DNA from: Nocardia vaccinii NBRC 15922
GTDB lineage: Bacteria > Actinomycetota > Actinomycetes > Mycobacteriales > Mycobacteriaceae
NCBI RefSeq assembly: GCF_001613305.1
Contig: NZ_BDCC01000066.1
Coordinates: 1 to 64,000, forward strand
Direction: 5' to 3'
Length of the DNA: 64,000 bases
The stretch's first letter is position 1, and every line of letters starts with the position of its first letter. The notes under the pieces are model-generated. The model saw only the letters and a program-made list of their open reading frames with translations. It ran no database searches and had not been told where the DNA came from. Shown here piece by piece: positions 35,173 through 42,894 of the stretch. The translations under genes and the position numbers were made by a program.

Positions 35173-36516
35173 CTATTCGGAGCGGGTTGCGGGCACGCCG
35201 AGTTCGGTGACCGGGGTTCGGTAGGTTTCGCGCGCGGTGAATGCCGCGGCGGCGGACAGGGCGCAGGTGATCGCGACGAGTATCGCCACCGGGAGCCAGT
35301 CGGTGCGGCTGTCACCGACCAGCGTCCAGGCGATTGTCGGGGCGAATCCCGCCAGGGCGAAGCCGATCTGGGTGCCGATCGCCATACCGGAGAAGCGGAC
35401 CCGGGTGGCGAACATCTCGGCGTAGAACGTCGGCCACACGGCATTGGGCGCGCTGTAGCACACGCCGATCAGAATCAGCGCCGCCAGGTAGATCAGCGGG
35501 GTGCTGCCGGACATGATCGCGGTGAAGTAGACGAAAATCATGATGCCACAACCGATCACGCCGCCGATGAAGACCGGTCGCCGACCGATCCGATCGGCCA
35601 GCATCGCCAACAGCGGCTGCAGGATCAGCGCCAGCACATTTGCCGCCACCGCGACCAGCAACATGGTCGTCTTGGGCACTCCGACCGCGTGCCCGGTGGC
35701 GAACGCAAGGCCGAACACCGCGAAAACCGTGCTGACCACCGCGATGAACGCACACAGCACGACCCGAAGCAGATCCGCCGGTTGGGTTCGAAGTAACTGC
35801 GCGACAGGGAATTCGGCGATCGCGTCGTTGCGTTGCTCGGCCCGGAACACCTCGGGCTCCTCGAGCCGTCGTCGCACGGCATAGGCGAGGATCACCACGA
35901 CGAGGCTGCACCAGAACGGAATTCGCCAGCCCCAGCTGATCAGCTGCCGGTCGGGCAGATTCGCCACGACCAGGAACACCACCGTCGCGAGGATGAATCC
36001 GGCCTGCGTCCCGGTGAGCGTCCAGCTGGTGAAGAAGGCGCGTCGGCCCGCGGGTGCGTGTTCCATGGTCAGCGATCCGGCGCCGCTCTGCTCGCCTGCC
36101 GCTGAAATACCTTGCAGCACACGCAATATCACCAGCAGGATCGGCGCGAGTACGCCGGCGGTCCGATAGGACGGCAGGCAGCCGATCAGGAAGGTCGCGG
36201 ATCCCATCGCGGTGACCGTCAGCAGCATGATCCGCTTGCGCCCGACGCGGTCGCCGAAATGTCCGAGGACCACCGCGCCGACCGGCCGGGCGATATAGGC
36301 GACGCCGAAGGTCGCCAGGGACAGCAGCGTGCCGGTGGCCGGGTTCGAGGCAGGGAAGAACACCTTGCCGAACACGAGCGCCGCCGCCGAGGCATAGATG
36401 TAGAAGTCGTAGTACTCGAGGGTGCTGCCGAGGAAGCTGGCGATCGCGGCGCGGGTGACCCGCGCGGTGTCGGGTGGCGTGGGTGCGGTGCGTTGCGCGT
36501 CGACGCCGGCGTGCAT
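35173..36516 (-). CDS. MHS-family aromatic acid/shikimate:H+ symporter
   Basis: The protein has 447 residues from the ATG at 36516, with AGGAG 6 nt upstream. It is a 12-helix major facilitator of the metabolite:H+ symporter family: SxLEYYDFYIYASAAALVF in helix 1, GHFGDRVGRKRIML between helices 2 and 3, GEQSGAGSLTMEHAPAGRR, and ADRIGRRPVFIGG in the second half. The family includes ShiA (shikimate) and PcaK-like carriers. Its place between pca and quinate/shikimate genes suggests import of shikimate, quinate or protocatechuate. Upstream DNA shares the ATTAACTAA element with the divergent tetR/aroE region. Confidence 0.88.
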   Translation of the reverse strand: MHAGVDAQRTAPTPPDTARVTRAAIASFLGSTLEYYDFYIYASAAALVFGKVFFPASNPATGTLLSLATFGVAYIARPVGAVVLGHFGDRVGRKRIMLLTVTAMGSATFLIGCLPSYRTAGVLAPILLVILRVLQGISAAGEQSGAGSLTMEHAPAGRRAFFTSWTLTGTQAGFILATVVFLVVANLPDRQLISWGWRIPFWCSLVVVILAYAVRRRLEEPEVFRAEQRNDAIAEFPVAQLLRTQPADLLRVVLCAFIAVVSTVFAVFGLAFATGHAVGVPKTTMLLVAVAANVLALILQPLLAMLADRIGRRPVFIGGVIGCGIMIFVYFTAIMSGSTPLIYLAALILIGVCYSAPNAVWPTFYAEMFATRVRFSGMAIGTQIGFALAGFAPTIAWTLVGDSRTDWLPVAILVAITCALSAAAAFTARETYRTPVTELGVPATRSE

Positions 36517-36849
36517 ATCTGACTCCTGATCTATCTGTACTTCGTTGCGCTGCGCTGGGGGCTCGATGCTGTACGGCACTGACGGCGCAGAGTTCGGCGG
36601 TGTGTCGCCGGGGTGCCGCTGAGTCGTCCGTTGTCGGGTCCGGGTGTCGCGTCTGCGCTGTCCGGGTGATGCCCACTTGGCGTTCGCAATACAAACACAT
36701 GTTCGTCATGCGACCGCAAGCACTGTAACCTCCGTCACTCGAGTATGGCAATAGTATTAACTAAATAGTTCATAACAACTGGAGGGGTCACCCGTCGGCG
36801 TGGTTCGAGCCCCGGAAACCGTGCCGCGCGGGTCGGAGCTTGCGGCGGC
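36517..36849. other. 333-bp region between transporter and tetR
   Basis: It holds the transporter promoter. AT-rich from about 36690 to 36780, with the inverted repeat described separately. No gene is seen. Confidence 0.5.
36756..36770. promoter_or_regulatory. candidate TetR operator upstream of transporter
   Basis: ATTAACTAAATAGTT contains the palindrome AACTA-AA-TAGTT. The first nine bases recur upstream of the quinate/shikimate operon at 37584. Confidence 0.55.
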
Positions 36850-37509
36850 TCAGTCCCGGGCGAGCAGGAAGCTCACCACGACGTCGCCCAGCATGGTGCG
36901 CAGGTGTTCGCGCAGGTCGGGTGCGGTCAGGTCGCGGTCGAACAGGGCCTGGAAGGTGTACCGGTTGGCCACCCGGAACACGCAGTAGCTGCTGATCAGC
37001 ATGTGCATGTCGAGGGCGTCGACGTCGGTGCGGAACAGGCCCTCGTCCTGGCCCTGGTGCAGGATGTGGGTGAGCAGGTCGACGGCCGGGGCGCCGAGGC
37101 CGGCCAGCACCGGCGAGCGTTTGATGTGCTCGCCGCGCAGCATGTTCTCGTTCGCCACCATCCGGATGAACTCCGGATGCCGCTCATGGTGGTCGAAGGT
37201 GAGCTCGGCCAGTGCGCGGATCGCGGCGACCGGTTCGAGTCCGGAGATGTCCAGTGTCTGCTCCAGCTCGCGGATCAACCGATAGGAGCGCTCGAGGACG
37301 GCCCGGTAGAGCCCTTCCTTGTCGGTGAAGTAGTAGTAGATCATCCGCTTGGTGGTGTGCGTGCGCTGCGCGATATCGTCCACGCGCGCACCGGAATAGC
37401 CCTTGTCGGCGAATTCGGCGGTGGCGATGTCGAGAATGTCCTCGCGGGTGAGGTCCTTGTTGCGCCGCCGCTTCGGTGCGGGCGCGGTATCCGTCCGGTT
37501 CGGCGACAT
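36850..37509 (-). CDS. TetR-family regulator of the quinate/shikimate genes
   Basis: The protein has 219 residues from the ATG at 37509 (MSPNRTDTAPAPKRRRNK); the frame is open to 37584. The helix-turn-helix is at about 42-61 (RVDDIAQRTHTTKRMIYYYF), with a basic KRRR arm before it. It sits between the transporter gene and divergent aroE/qsuB. Similar sites before both targets (36756 and 37584) make it the likely repressor of transporter, catabolic operon and itself, released by shikimate, quinate or an intermediate. The role is inferred from position. Confidence 0.85.
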   Translation of the reverse strand: MSPNRTDTAPAPKRRRNKDLTREDILDIATAEFADKGYSGARVDDIAQRTHTTKRMIYYYFTDKEGLYRAVLERSYRLIRELEQTLDISGLEPVAAIRALAELTFDHHERHPEFIRMVANENMLRGEHIKRSPVLAGLGAPAVDLLTHILHQGQDEGLFRTDVDALDMHMLISSYCVFRVANRYTFQALFDRDLTAPDLREHLRTMLGDVVVSFLLARD

Positions 37510-37583
37510 TCGGTTACTGTATCCGCCATGTGGGCCGCATCGGCGCGGCGCTGTCGCGAACCGGAGTGGCGTAGTACGCTGCA

Positions 37584-37598
37584 ATTAACTAACTGTTC
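37584..37598. promoter_or_regulatory. candidate TetR operator upstream of aroE/qsuB
   Basis: ATTAACTAACTGTTC shares ATTAACTAA and a following GTTC with the site at 36756. It lies 20 bp before the start codon, where binding would block transcription. Confidence 0.5.
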
Positions 37599-37617
37599 CG
37601 TACATAAGGAGCTCTGG

Positions 37618-38490
37618 ATGTCTTCGCTGCTCTGTGGGCTGATCGGAACCGGAATCCGCGCCTCGTTGACGCCATCGCTGCATATGACCGAGGGGGGCCG
37701 CCACGGTCTGGACTACGAGTATCGGATTCTCGATCTCGCCGAGCTCGAGCTGACCGTCGACGATCTGCCCGCACTGTTCCAGCGCGTGCGCGGGGAAGGG
37801 TACCGGGGCCTGAACATCACCCACCCGTGTAAGCGGCGCGTCGTCGAACTGCTCGACGAGTTGTCGCCGGATGCCGCGCGGCTGGGCGCGGTGAATACCG
37901 TGCTGTTCGAGGGCGACCGGGCGACCGGGTACAACACCGACTGGTCCGGGTTCCGCCGCTCGCTCGACCGCGGTCTGCCCGGTGCGCGGTTCGGCCGAGT
38001 GGTGCAACTGGGAGCCGGCGGTGCGGGCGCCGCGGTCGGGTACGCCACGCTGGACCGGGGCGCTCGGGAACTCACCCTCGTGGACGCCGATCCCGGCAGG
38101 GCCGGTGAACTGGCCGCGACGCTCGGCACGCACTTCCCGGACCGCCGCGTGTCCGTCGCCGCGCCCGATCGGCTCGCGCAGGTGCTCGTGCGCGCGGATG
38201 GACTGGTGCACGCGACGCCGATGGGTATGGCCGAACATCCCGGAATGGCATTGCCCGCCGAATTGCTGCGCCCGGACCTGTGGGTGGCCGAGGTGGTGTA
38301 CCGCCCGGTCGAGACCGAACTGGTCCGCACGGCGCGGGCGGCCGGGGCGCGCGCGCTGACCGGCGCGGGAATGGCCGTCCATCAGGCCGCCGACGCCTTC
38401 GAGATCTTCACCGGCGTCGTGCCGGACGCCGAGCGGATGGCCGCGCAGATGGACGCGCTGCTGTCGCGGGAAGCGTTGGCGGCCAAATGA
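37618..38490 (+). CDS. qsuD: quinate/shikimate dehydrogenase (catabolic, NAD-type)
   Basis: The protein has 290 residues; AAGGAG lies 6 nt before the ATG. AroE family: NITHPCK (66-72, catalytic Lys72) and NTDWSGF (Asp108). Two features suggest a catabolic enzyme rather than biosynthetic AroE. The substrate motif is SxT (Ser16, Thr18) instead of SxS, which in this family goes with quinate use. The cofactor loop after GAGGAG (132-137) reads VDADPGR (155-161), with an acidic residue where NADP-dependent AroE has NRT, favouring NAD+. It oxidises shikimate to 3-dehydroshikimate and probably quinate to 3-dehydroquinate. It overlaps qsuB by 4 bp. Confidence 0.88.
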   Translation: MSSLLCGLIGTGIRASLTPSLHMTEGGRHGLDYEYRILDLAELELTVDDLPALFQRVRGEGYRGLNITHPCKRRVVELLDELSPDAARLGAVNTVLFEGDRATGYNTDWSGFRRSLDRGLPGARFGRVVQLGAGGAGAAVGYATLDRGARELTLVDADPGRAGELAATLGTHFPDRRVSVAAPDRLAQVLVRADGLVHATPMGMAEHPGMALPAELLRPDLWVAEVVYRPVETELVRTARAAGARALTGAGMAVHQAADAFEIFTGVVPDAERMAAQMDALLSREALAAK

Positions 38491-40382
38491 TTCGCACGAG
38501 CATCGCCACCGTGTCGTTGAGCGGCACGCTCGAGCAGAAGCTGACCGCGATCGCCGCGGCCGGATTCGACGGATTCGAGATCTTCGAGCCCGATTTCATC
38601 GGTTCCGCGCTCACCCCGGCCGGGCTGGCGGCGCGCGCCGCGGACCTGGATCTGAGCATCGACCTGTACCAGCCCTTCCGGGACCTCGATTCGACCGACG
38701 AGGCACAGTACGCACGCAATCTCGTTCGCGCGGAACGCAAATTCGACCTCATGCAACGGCTCGGCTGCGACACCATCCTGGTCTGCTCGTCCCCGCTGCC
38801 GAGCGCGGTCCGCGACGACGACCGCCTCGCCGCACAATTGCACGGCCTCGCCGAACGTGCGCATCGCCGCGGCCTCCGTGTCGCCTACGAGGCGCTGGCC
38901 TGGGGCACGCACGTCAACACCTACCGGCATGCCTGGAATATCGTTGCGGCGGTGGACCATCCGGCGCTGGGCACCTGCCTGGACAGCTTCCACATCCTCT
39001 CGCGCGGGGATGATCCCTCGGGAATTCGGGACATTCCGGGGGAGAAGATCTTCTTCCTGCAGCTGGCCGACGCCCCGGCCATGGCGATGGATGTACTGCA
39101 GTGGAGCAGGCATTACCGGAAGTTCCCCGGACAGGGCACCTTCGACCTGGCCGCATTCGGTGCGCACGTGCACGCCGCCGGCTATGCCGGGCCCTGGTCG
39201 CTGGAGATCTTCAACGACGTGTTCCGCCAGTCCTCGACCGAACGCACCGCAGCCGACGCGCACCGCTCGCTGCGGTATCTACAGGAACAGGTCGCGGCCC
39301 GGATACCGGGCAGCGCAGAACTTTTCGTGCCTCCGGTCCGTCCCGGCATCGACGGTGTGGTGTCGCTGCGCATCGCCGCCGGACCCGATCGCGCCGGGCA
39401 ACTGCGCACGATGTTGGGCAGTCTCGGTTTCGGGTACGCCGGGCGGCACCGCGACCACGAGTTGGAGCTGTGGCGGCACGGAGAGCTCACCGTGGCCGTG
39501 GACGCGAGCTCGGACACGGCGTGGACCGCGCCTGCGCGGGGGATGCCGCTACCGCTGCTGTCGCAGGTCGGCATCCGCTCCGCGGATCCGGACGCCTGGC
39601 AAGCGCGGGCGCTGGCCCTGGAAGTGCCTGCGCATGAGGTCGAATTACCCGGTGCGGCAAGCGAATTCAAGGACCATACCGCCGACGTGGTCCGGTTGCG
39701 GGTGACCGAGACCACCTCGATCGATTTGCGCGGACCGGCGAGCCGGGCTGCCTGGCGAGAGGCATTCGAGCCCCAGCCGGAGCCGGCCGCACTGCCGTCC
39801 CTGCTGACCGGCGTCGATCACGTGGCCCTGGCCGTGCGGCCGGACGATTGGGACGGCATCATGCTGCGGTTGCGGTCGGTGTTCGGTATGCAGCCGAGTG
39901 AGGGTGTGGACATTCCCGATTCGGTCGGGCAGTTGCGCAGCCAATCACTCACCATGGCCGGGGCCGGATCCGCATCGCCGCTGCGCATCTCGTTGAACAT
40001 GGTGCCCGGCTGCCCGGCCGGCCCGGAGCATCCGCCCGCGATCCGGCGCGGGGGCGTCAGCCACGTCGCGTTCACCTGCGCCGACATCTTCGCCACCGCG
40101 GCCGAACTCGTCTCGCTCGGCCATCGCCGTCCCGCGGTCTCGTCGAACTACTACGACGATCTGGCCGCCCGTTTCGACCTGGATACCGAAATCCTCGGGC
40201 GGATGCGCGAATTCGGCATTCTCTACGACGCCGACGGTGGCGGTGAGTACTTCCAGCTGTTCACCGAGACCGTCGGTGCGGACCTGTTCTTCGAGATCGT
40301 CCAGCGTGTCGGGGACTACGGCGGCCAGGGCGAGGTGAATTCCGCGGTGCGGGTCGCCGCGCACCTGCGTACGAGCGCCTGA
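38487..40382 (+). CDS. qsuB: 3-dehydroshikimate dehydratase with HPPD-like C-terminal domain
   Basis: The protein has 631 residues; its ATG overlaps the dehydrogenase stop (ATGA). The N-terminal half (about 1-280) is an AP-endonuclease-like TIM barrel with the divalent-metal ligands in place: Glu135, Asp166, Gln192, Glu240. It dehydrates 3-dehydroshikimate to protocatechuate. The C-terminal half (about 300-631) holds two VOC modules of the 4-hydroxyphenylpyruvate dioxygenase fold, with His in GVDHVALAV, His in GGVSHVAFTC and Glu in YFQLFTET. The layout matches QsuB of Corynebacterium, where this domain is not known to be required for dehydration. It joins shikimate catabolism to the pca genes. 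Confidence 0.9.
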   Translation: MIRTSIATVSLSGTLEQKLTAIAAAGFDGFEIFEPDFIGSALTPAGLAARAADLDLSIDLYQPFRDLDSTDEAQYARNLVRAERKFDLMQRLGCDTILVCSSPLPSAVRDDDRLAAQLHGLAERAHRRGLRVAYEALAWGTHVNTYRHAWNIVAAVDHPALGTCLDSFHILSRGDDPSGIRDIPGEKIFFLQLADAPAMAMDVLQWSRHYRKFPGQGTFDLAAFGAHVHAAGYAGPWSLEIFNDVFRQSSTERTAADAHRSLRYLQEQVAARIPGSAELFVPPVRPGIDGVVSLRIAAGPDRAGQLRTMLGSLGFGYAGRHRDHELELWRHGELTVAVDASSDTAWTAPARGMPLPLLSQVGIRSADPDAWQARALALEVPAHEVELPGAASEFKDHTADVVRLRVTETTSIDLRGPASRAAWREAFEPQPEPAALPSLLTGVDHVALAVRPDDWDGIMLRLRSVFGMQPSEGVDIPDSVGQLRSQSLTMAGAGSASPLRISLNMVPGCPAGPEHPPAIRRGGVSHVAFTCADIFATAAELVSLGHRRPAVSSNYYDDLAARFDLDTEILGRMREFGILYDADGGGEYFQLFTETVGADLFFEIVQRVGDYGGQGEVNSAVRVAAHLRTSA

Positions 40383-40456
40383 ATCGTTCCGGACGGGCCG
40401 CGATGCCGGCGGCGCCGGAAGTCGCTGCCGAGCCGGCGGCGGTCGCGGATGGAGGT

Positions 40457-40864
40457 TCAGATCTGCACGACGACCGTCTTGGTGGCGGTGTAGGAGTCGA
40501 GTGCTTCGATGCCTTTCTCGCGCCCGTATCCGGACTTGCGGAATCCGCCGAAGGGCAGTTCGACGCCGCCGCCCGCGCCATAGGTGTTGATGTACACCTG
40601 ACCGGCCTCCAGCTCGGCCGCGAGGCGGTGAGCACGGGACAGATCGGCGGTCCAGACCGCCCCGAGCAGTGCGTAATCGGTGCCGTTGGCCAGGGTGATC
40701 GCCTCTTCGTCGGCGGAGGCGCGCGAGACCAGCGGGCCCAGATCGTTGTCCTGCACCGCGGGGCCGATCGACACGCCTTCGAAGCGAGTCACCAGACGGC
40801 TCAACAGCTCCGTGTTCGTGGCCGCGCTCGCGATCGAGGCAGGATTTTCGCCCGGGGTGCTCAA
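40457..40864 (-). pseudogene. aldehyde dehydrogenase remnant with internal deletion
   Basis: The 135-residue frame corresponds to the last third of an ALDH. The segment NTELLSRLVTRFEGVSIGPA (normally just after the catalytic Cys) is joined at VSRAS|ADEEAITLANGTDY to the C-terminal INTYGAGGGVELPFGGFRKSGYGREKGIEAL. The catalytic Glu and Cys, the NAD domain and about 100 residues between the two parts (including the EIFGPV region) are absent. It is not functional. It lies 74 bp after qsuB on the opposite strand. Confidence 0.8.
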
Positions 40865-40902
40865 GTCGTCACCGGGCTGGGGCCCGAGGCCATACCGCCT
40901 CG

Positions 40903-40972
40903 GCGAGTCCGCAACTGATCATCGCCTCCCTCATCGGCGGCGGGGTGTGCGAGCGGTTTCCCGATCTGTAGC
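40903..40972 (+). pseudogene. possible amidohydrolase fragment
   Basis: A short in-frame stretch QLIIASLIGGGVCERFPDL resembles the internal GGVxxRFPDL motif of amidohydrolase-2 family proteins, followed at once by a stop. Only about 20 residues are seen, so the call is weak; it lies between two firmer remnants. Confidence 0.3.
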
Positions 40973-40973
40973 A

Positions 40974-41255
40974 GCCGGGCAACCGAGTGAGCTGCCCGCT
41001 GCCGCCGCGCTGGCCGCGGCCCGGTGTTCGGCGGCCTTCACCCGGGCGGCCGAGGAGTACATCCAGATTCACGGCGGCATCGGATACACCTGGGAACACG
41101 ACGCGCACCTGTATCTCAAGCGCGCCAAGGCATCCGAGCAACTGTTCGGCGCTCCCGCACTGCATCGATCCCGGCTCGCCGAGCTGGTGGGCATCGCGCG
41201 GGGACCGGGAGCGAATATTCGTGCCGAGCTCGACTCGATTCTGGCGAAAGGCTGA
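40974..41255 (+). pseudogene. acyl-CoA dehydrogenase C-terminal remnant
   Basis: About 93 codons matching only the last quarter of an acyl-CoA dehydrogenase: SELPAAAALAAARCSAAF, then EEYIQIHGGIGYTWEHDAHLYLKRA and HRSRLAELVGIA. The FAD- and substrate-binding N-terminal 300 residues are gone. Upstream sequence in this frame shows no family character. It is followed 4 bp later by the AMP-ligase remnant, so both were once in one operon. Confidence 0.8.
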
Positions 41256-41259
41256 CCAC

Positions 41260-42265
41260 GTGGGTATTCGCGACCGCCTGTCCCGGCTGCTGGCCGAGGC
41301 TCCCGCCGATGCCGAGGCGATCGAGCACGACGAGATCTGGTGGATCTGGGGACGAATGCGGCAGACCGCGCAGGCCGTGACCGCCGAACCGACGGCGGCC
41401 GGTCTGGGCGAAGGTGCTCGGGTCGGCGTCGTACTGGAGAACCGGCCCGAACATGTCGCCGTCGTCGCGGCTCTGATCGCTTCCGGTCGCTGCACGGTGA
41501 CGCTGAGCCCGCTGCAACCCCCGGCGCGCCTGGCGGCCCACATCGGGCGGTCCAGCCCGCCGGTCGTGATCGCCGGAGCCGAGGCGCTGGCCCGGCCCGG
41601 CGTCCTCGACGCGGTGCGGGAGGCGGGCCTGGCTCTGGAGCTGCGCACCGATGGCTCGGTGCGCCGGGCGGGCGGGACGGTACGTCGCGACGATACCGAG
41701 CACACCACTCCGGCGGCGAATCCCGGTGTGGCAGTGGAGATGCTGACCTCCGGGACGACCGGCGCGCCGAAGACGGTGAATCTGGGCTTCGAACAACTCG
41801 ATCAGGCCCTGGTCTCGGGCGGACAGGTGCCCAAGGCCGACCGTCTGCTGTCCCGGTCGGCCTCGTTGGTGTCCGCCCCGCTGGTCCACATCGGCGGTCT
41901 GTGGCGTGCACTGGCCTGCCTGGCCACCGGCCGCCGGATGATCCTGATGCCCAAATTCGTTCTCGACCAGTGGGTCTCGGTCGTGGAACGACACAAGCTG
42001 CGAGCCGCGAGCTTGGTTCCCGCGGCATTGCGAACCGTTTTGGACGCCGGTGTGCCCGCGGCTCGGATCGCCAGTCTGGAGGTGGTCACCTCCGGTACCG
42101 CGCCGTGCCCGAAGCAGTTGGCGGACAGCTTCTTTCGCACCTACGGCATTCCGGTGCTGATGACGTACGGCGCCACCGAATTCGCCGGTGCGGTCGCGGG
42201 CTGGACGTTGCCGCTGCATCCGCAGTGGTGGGACAGCAAGGCGGGCAGCGCGGGTCGCGCGCTTG
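41260..42265 (+). pseudogene. AMP-forming acyl-CoA ligase, 3' truncated
   Basis: It starts at a GTG with AAAGG upstream. Residues 1-335 are a normal ANL enzyme: EMLTSGTTGAPKTVNLGF P-loop, SAPLVHIGGLWRAL and VLMTYGATEFAGAVAGW. Just after the HPQWWDSKAGSAGRA block, where a ligase should go on to the GDLG and C-terminal Lys regions, the homology stops. The DNA continues, in another frame, as a hydratase gene. The missing C-terminal domain of about 150 residues carries the catalytic lysine. The open frame itself runs to 42729 as nonsense. Confidence 0.78.
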
Positions 42266-42894
42266 CGGCACGCCTCCAAACGGCGATCGACCGAGACGCT
42301 CGTGCAGCAGCCCTACACGCCCGCCGAACTCGCCGAGATCGACGCCGCCTATGCCGCGGAGACCAGACGCGGCCCCGAACCGCGCTGGTGGGAGGACGTC
42401 GAAATCGGAGATGTGGTGCAGCCCAAGGTGAAAGGGCCGCTGACCACGACCGATGTGGTGGTCTGGCATCTGGGCTGGGGTATGCAGCTCACCCCGCCGG
42501 GCGCGTTCAAGATCGCCGCCGGGATCCGGCGCAAGGCCCCGGGCCTGTATCCGCCGAACCCGCTGAACATCCCCGATACCGTGCAGCGCCTGCACTGGGA
42601 GCCCGAACGCGCCCGCGAACTCGGCCTGCCGAATCCGTACGACTACGGCGGCATGCGCGAGACCTGGCTGGCGCATCTGCTCACCGACTGGATCGGCGAC
42701 GACGGCTGGTTGTGGAAACTGCGCTGTGAGCACCGCAAATTCAACTACCTCGGCGACACCACCTGGGTGCGCGGATCGGTGGTCGACAAGCGAAAGGTGG
42801 ACGGTCGCAACGAGGTGCACCTCGAGGTGCGGTGTGAGAATCAGCGCGGCGAGATCACCACCCCGGGCACGGCGGTGGTCCTGCTGCGAGGATT
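42266..42894 (+). pseudogene. MaoC-like hydratase remnant, truncated at both ends
   Basis: In the frame offset from the ligase, YTPAELAEIDAAYAAETRRG, then RWWEDVEIGDVVQPKVKGPLT and TTDVVVWHLGWG identify the central region and second hot-dog domain of a two-domain FAS1/MaoC-type dehydratase. The N-terminal hot-dog domain is missing. At the 3' side homology stops after GTAVVLL, where the DNA becomes the end of the GntR gene on the other strand. It probably hydrated enoyl-CoA made by the neighbouring dehydrogenase. Confidence 0.75.
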
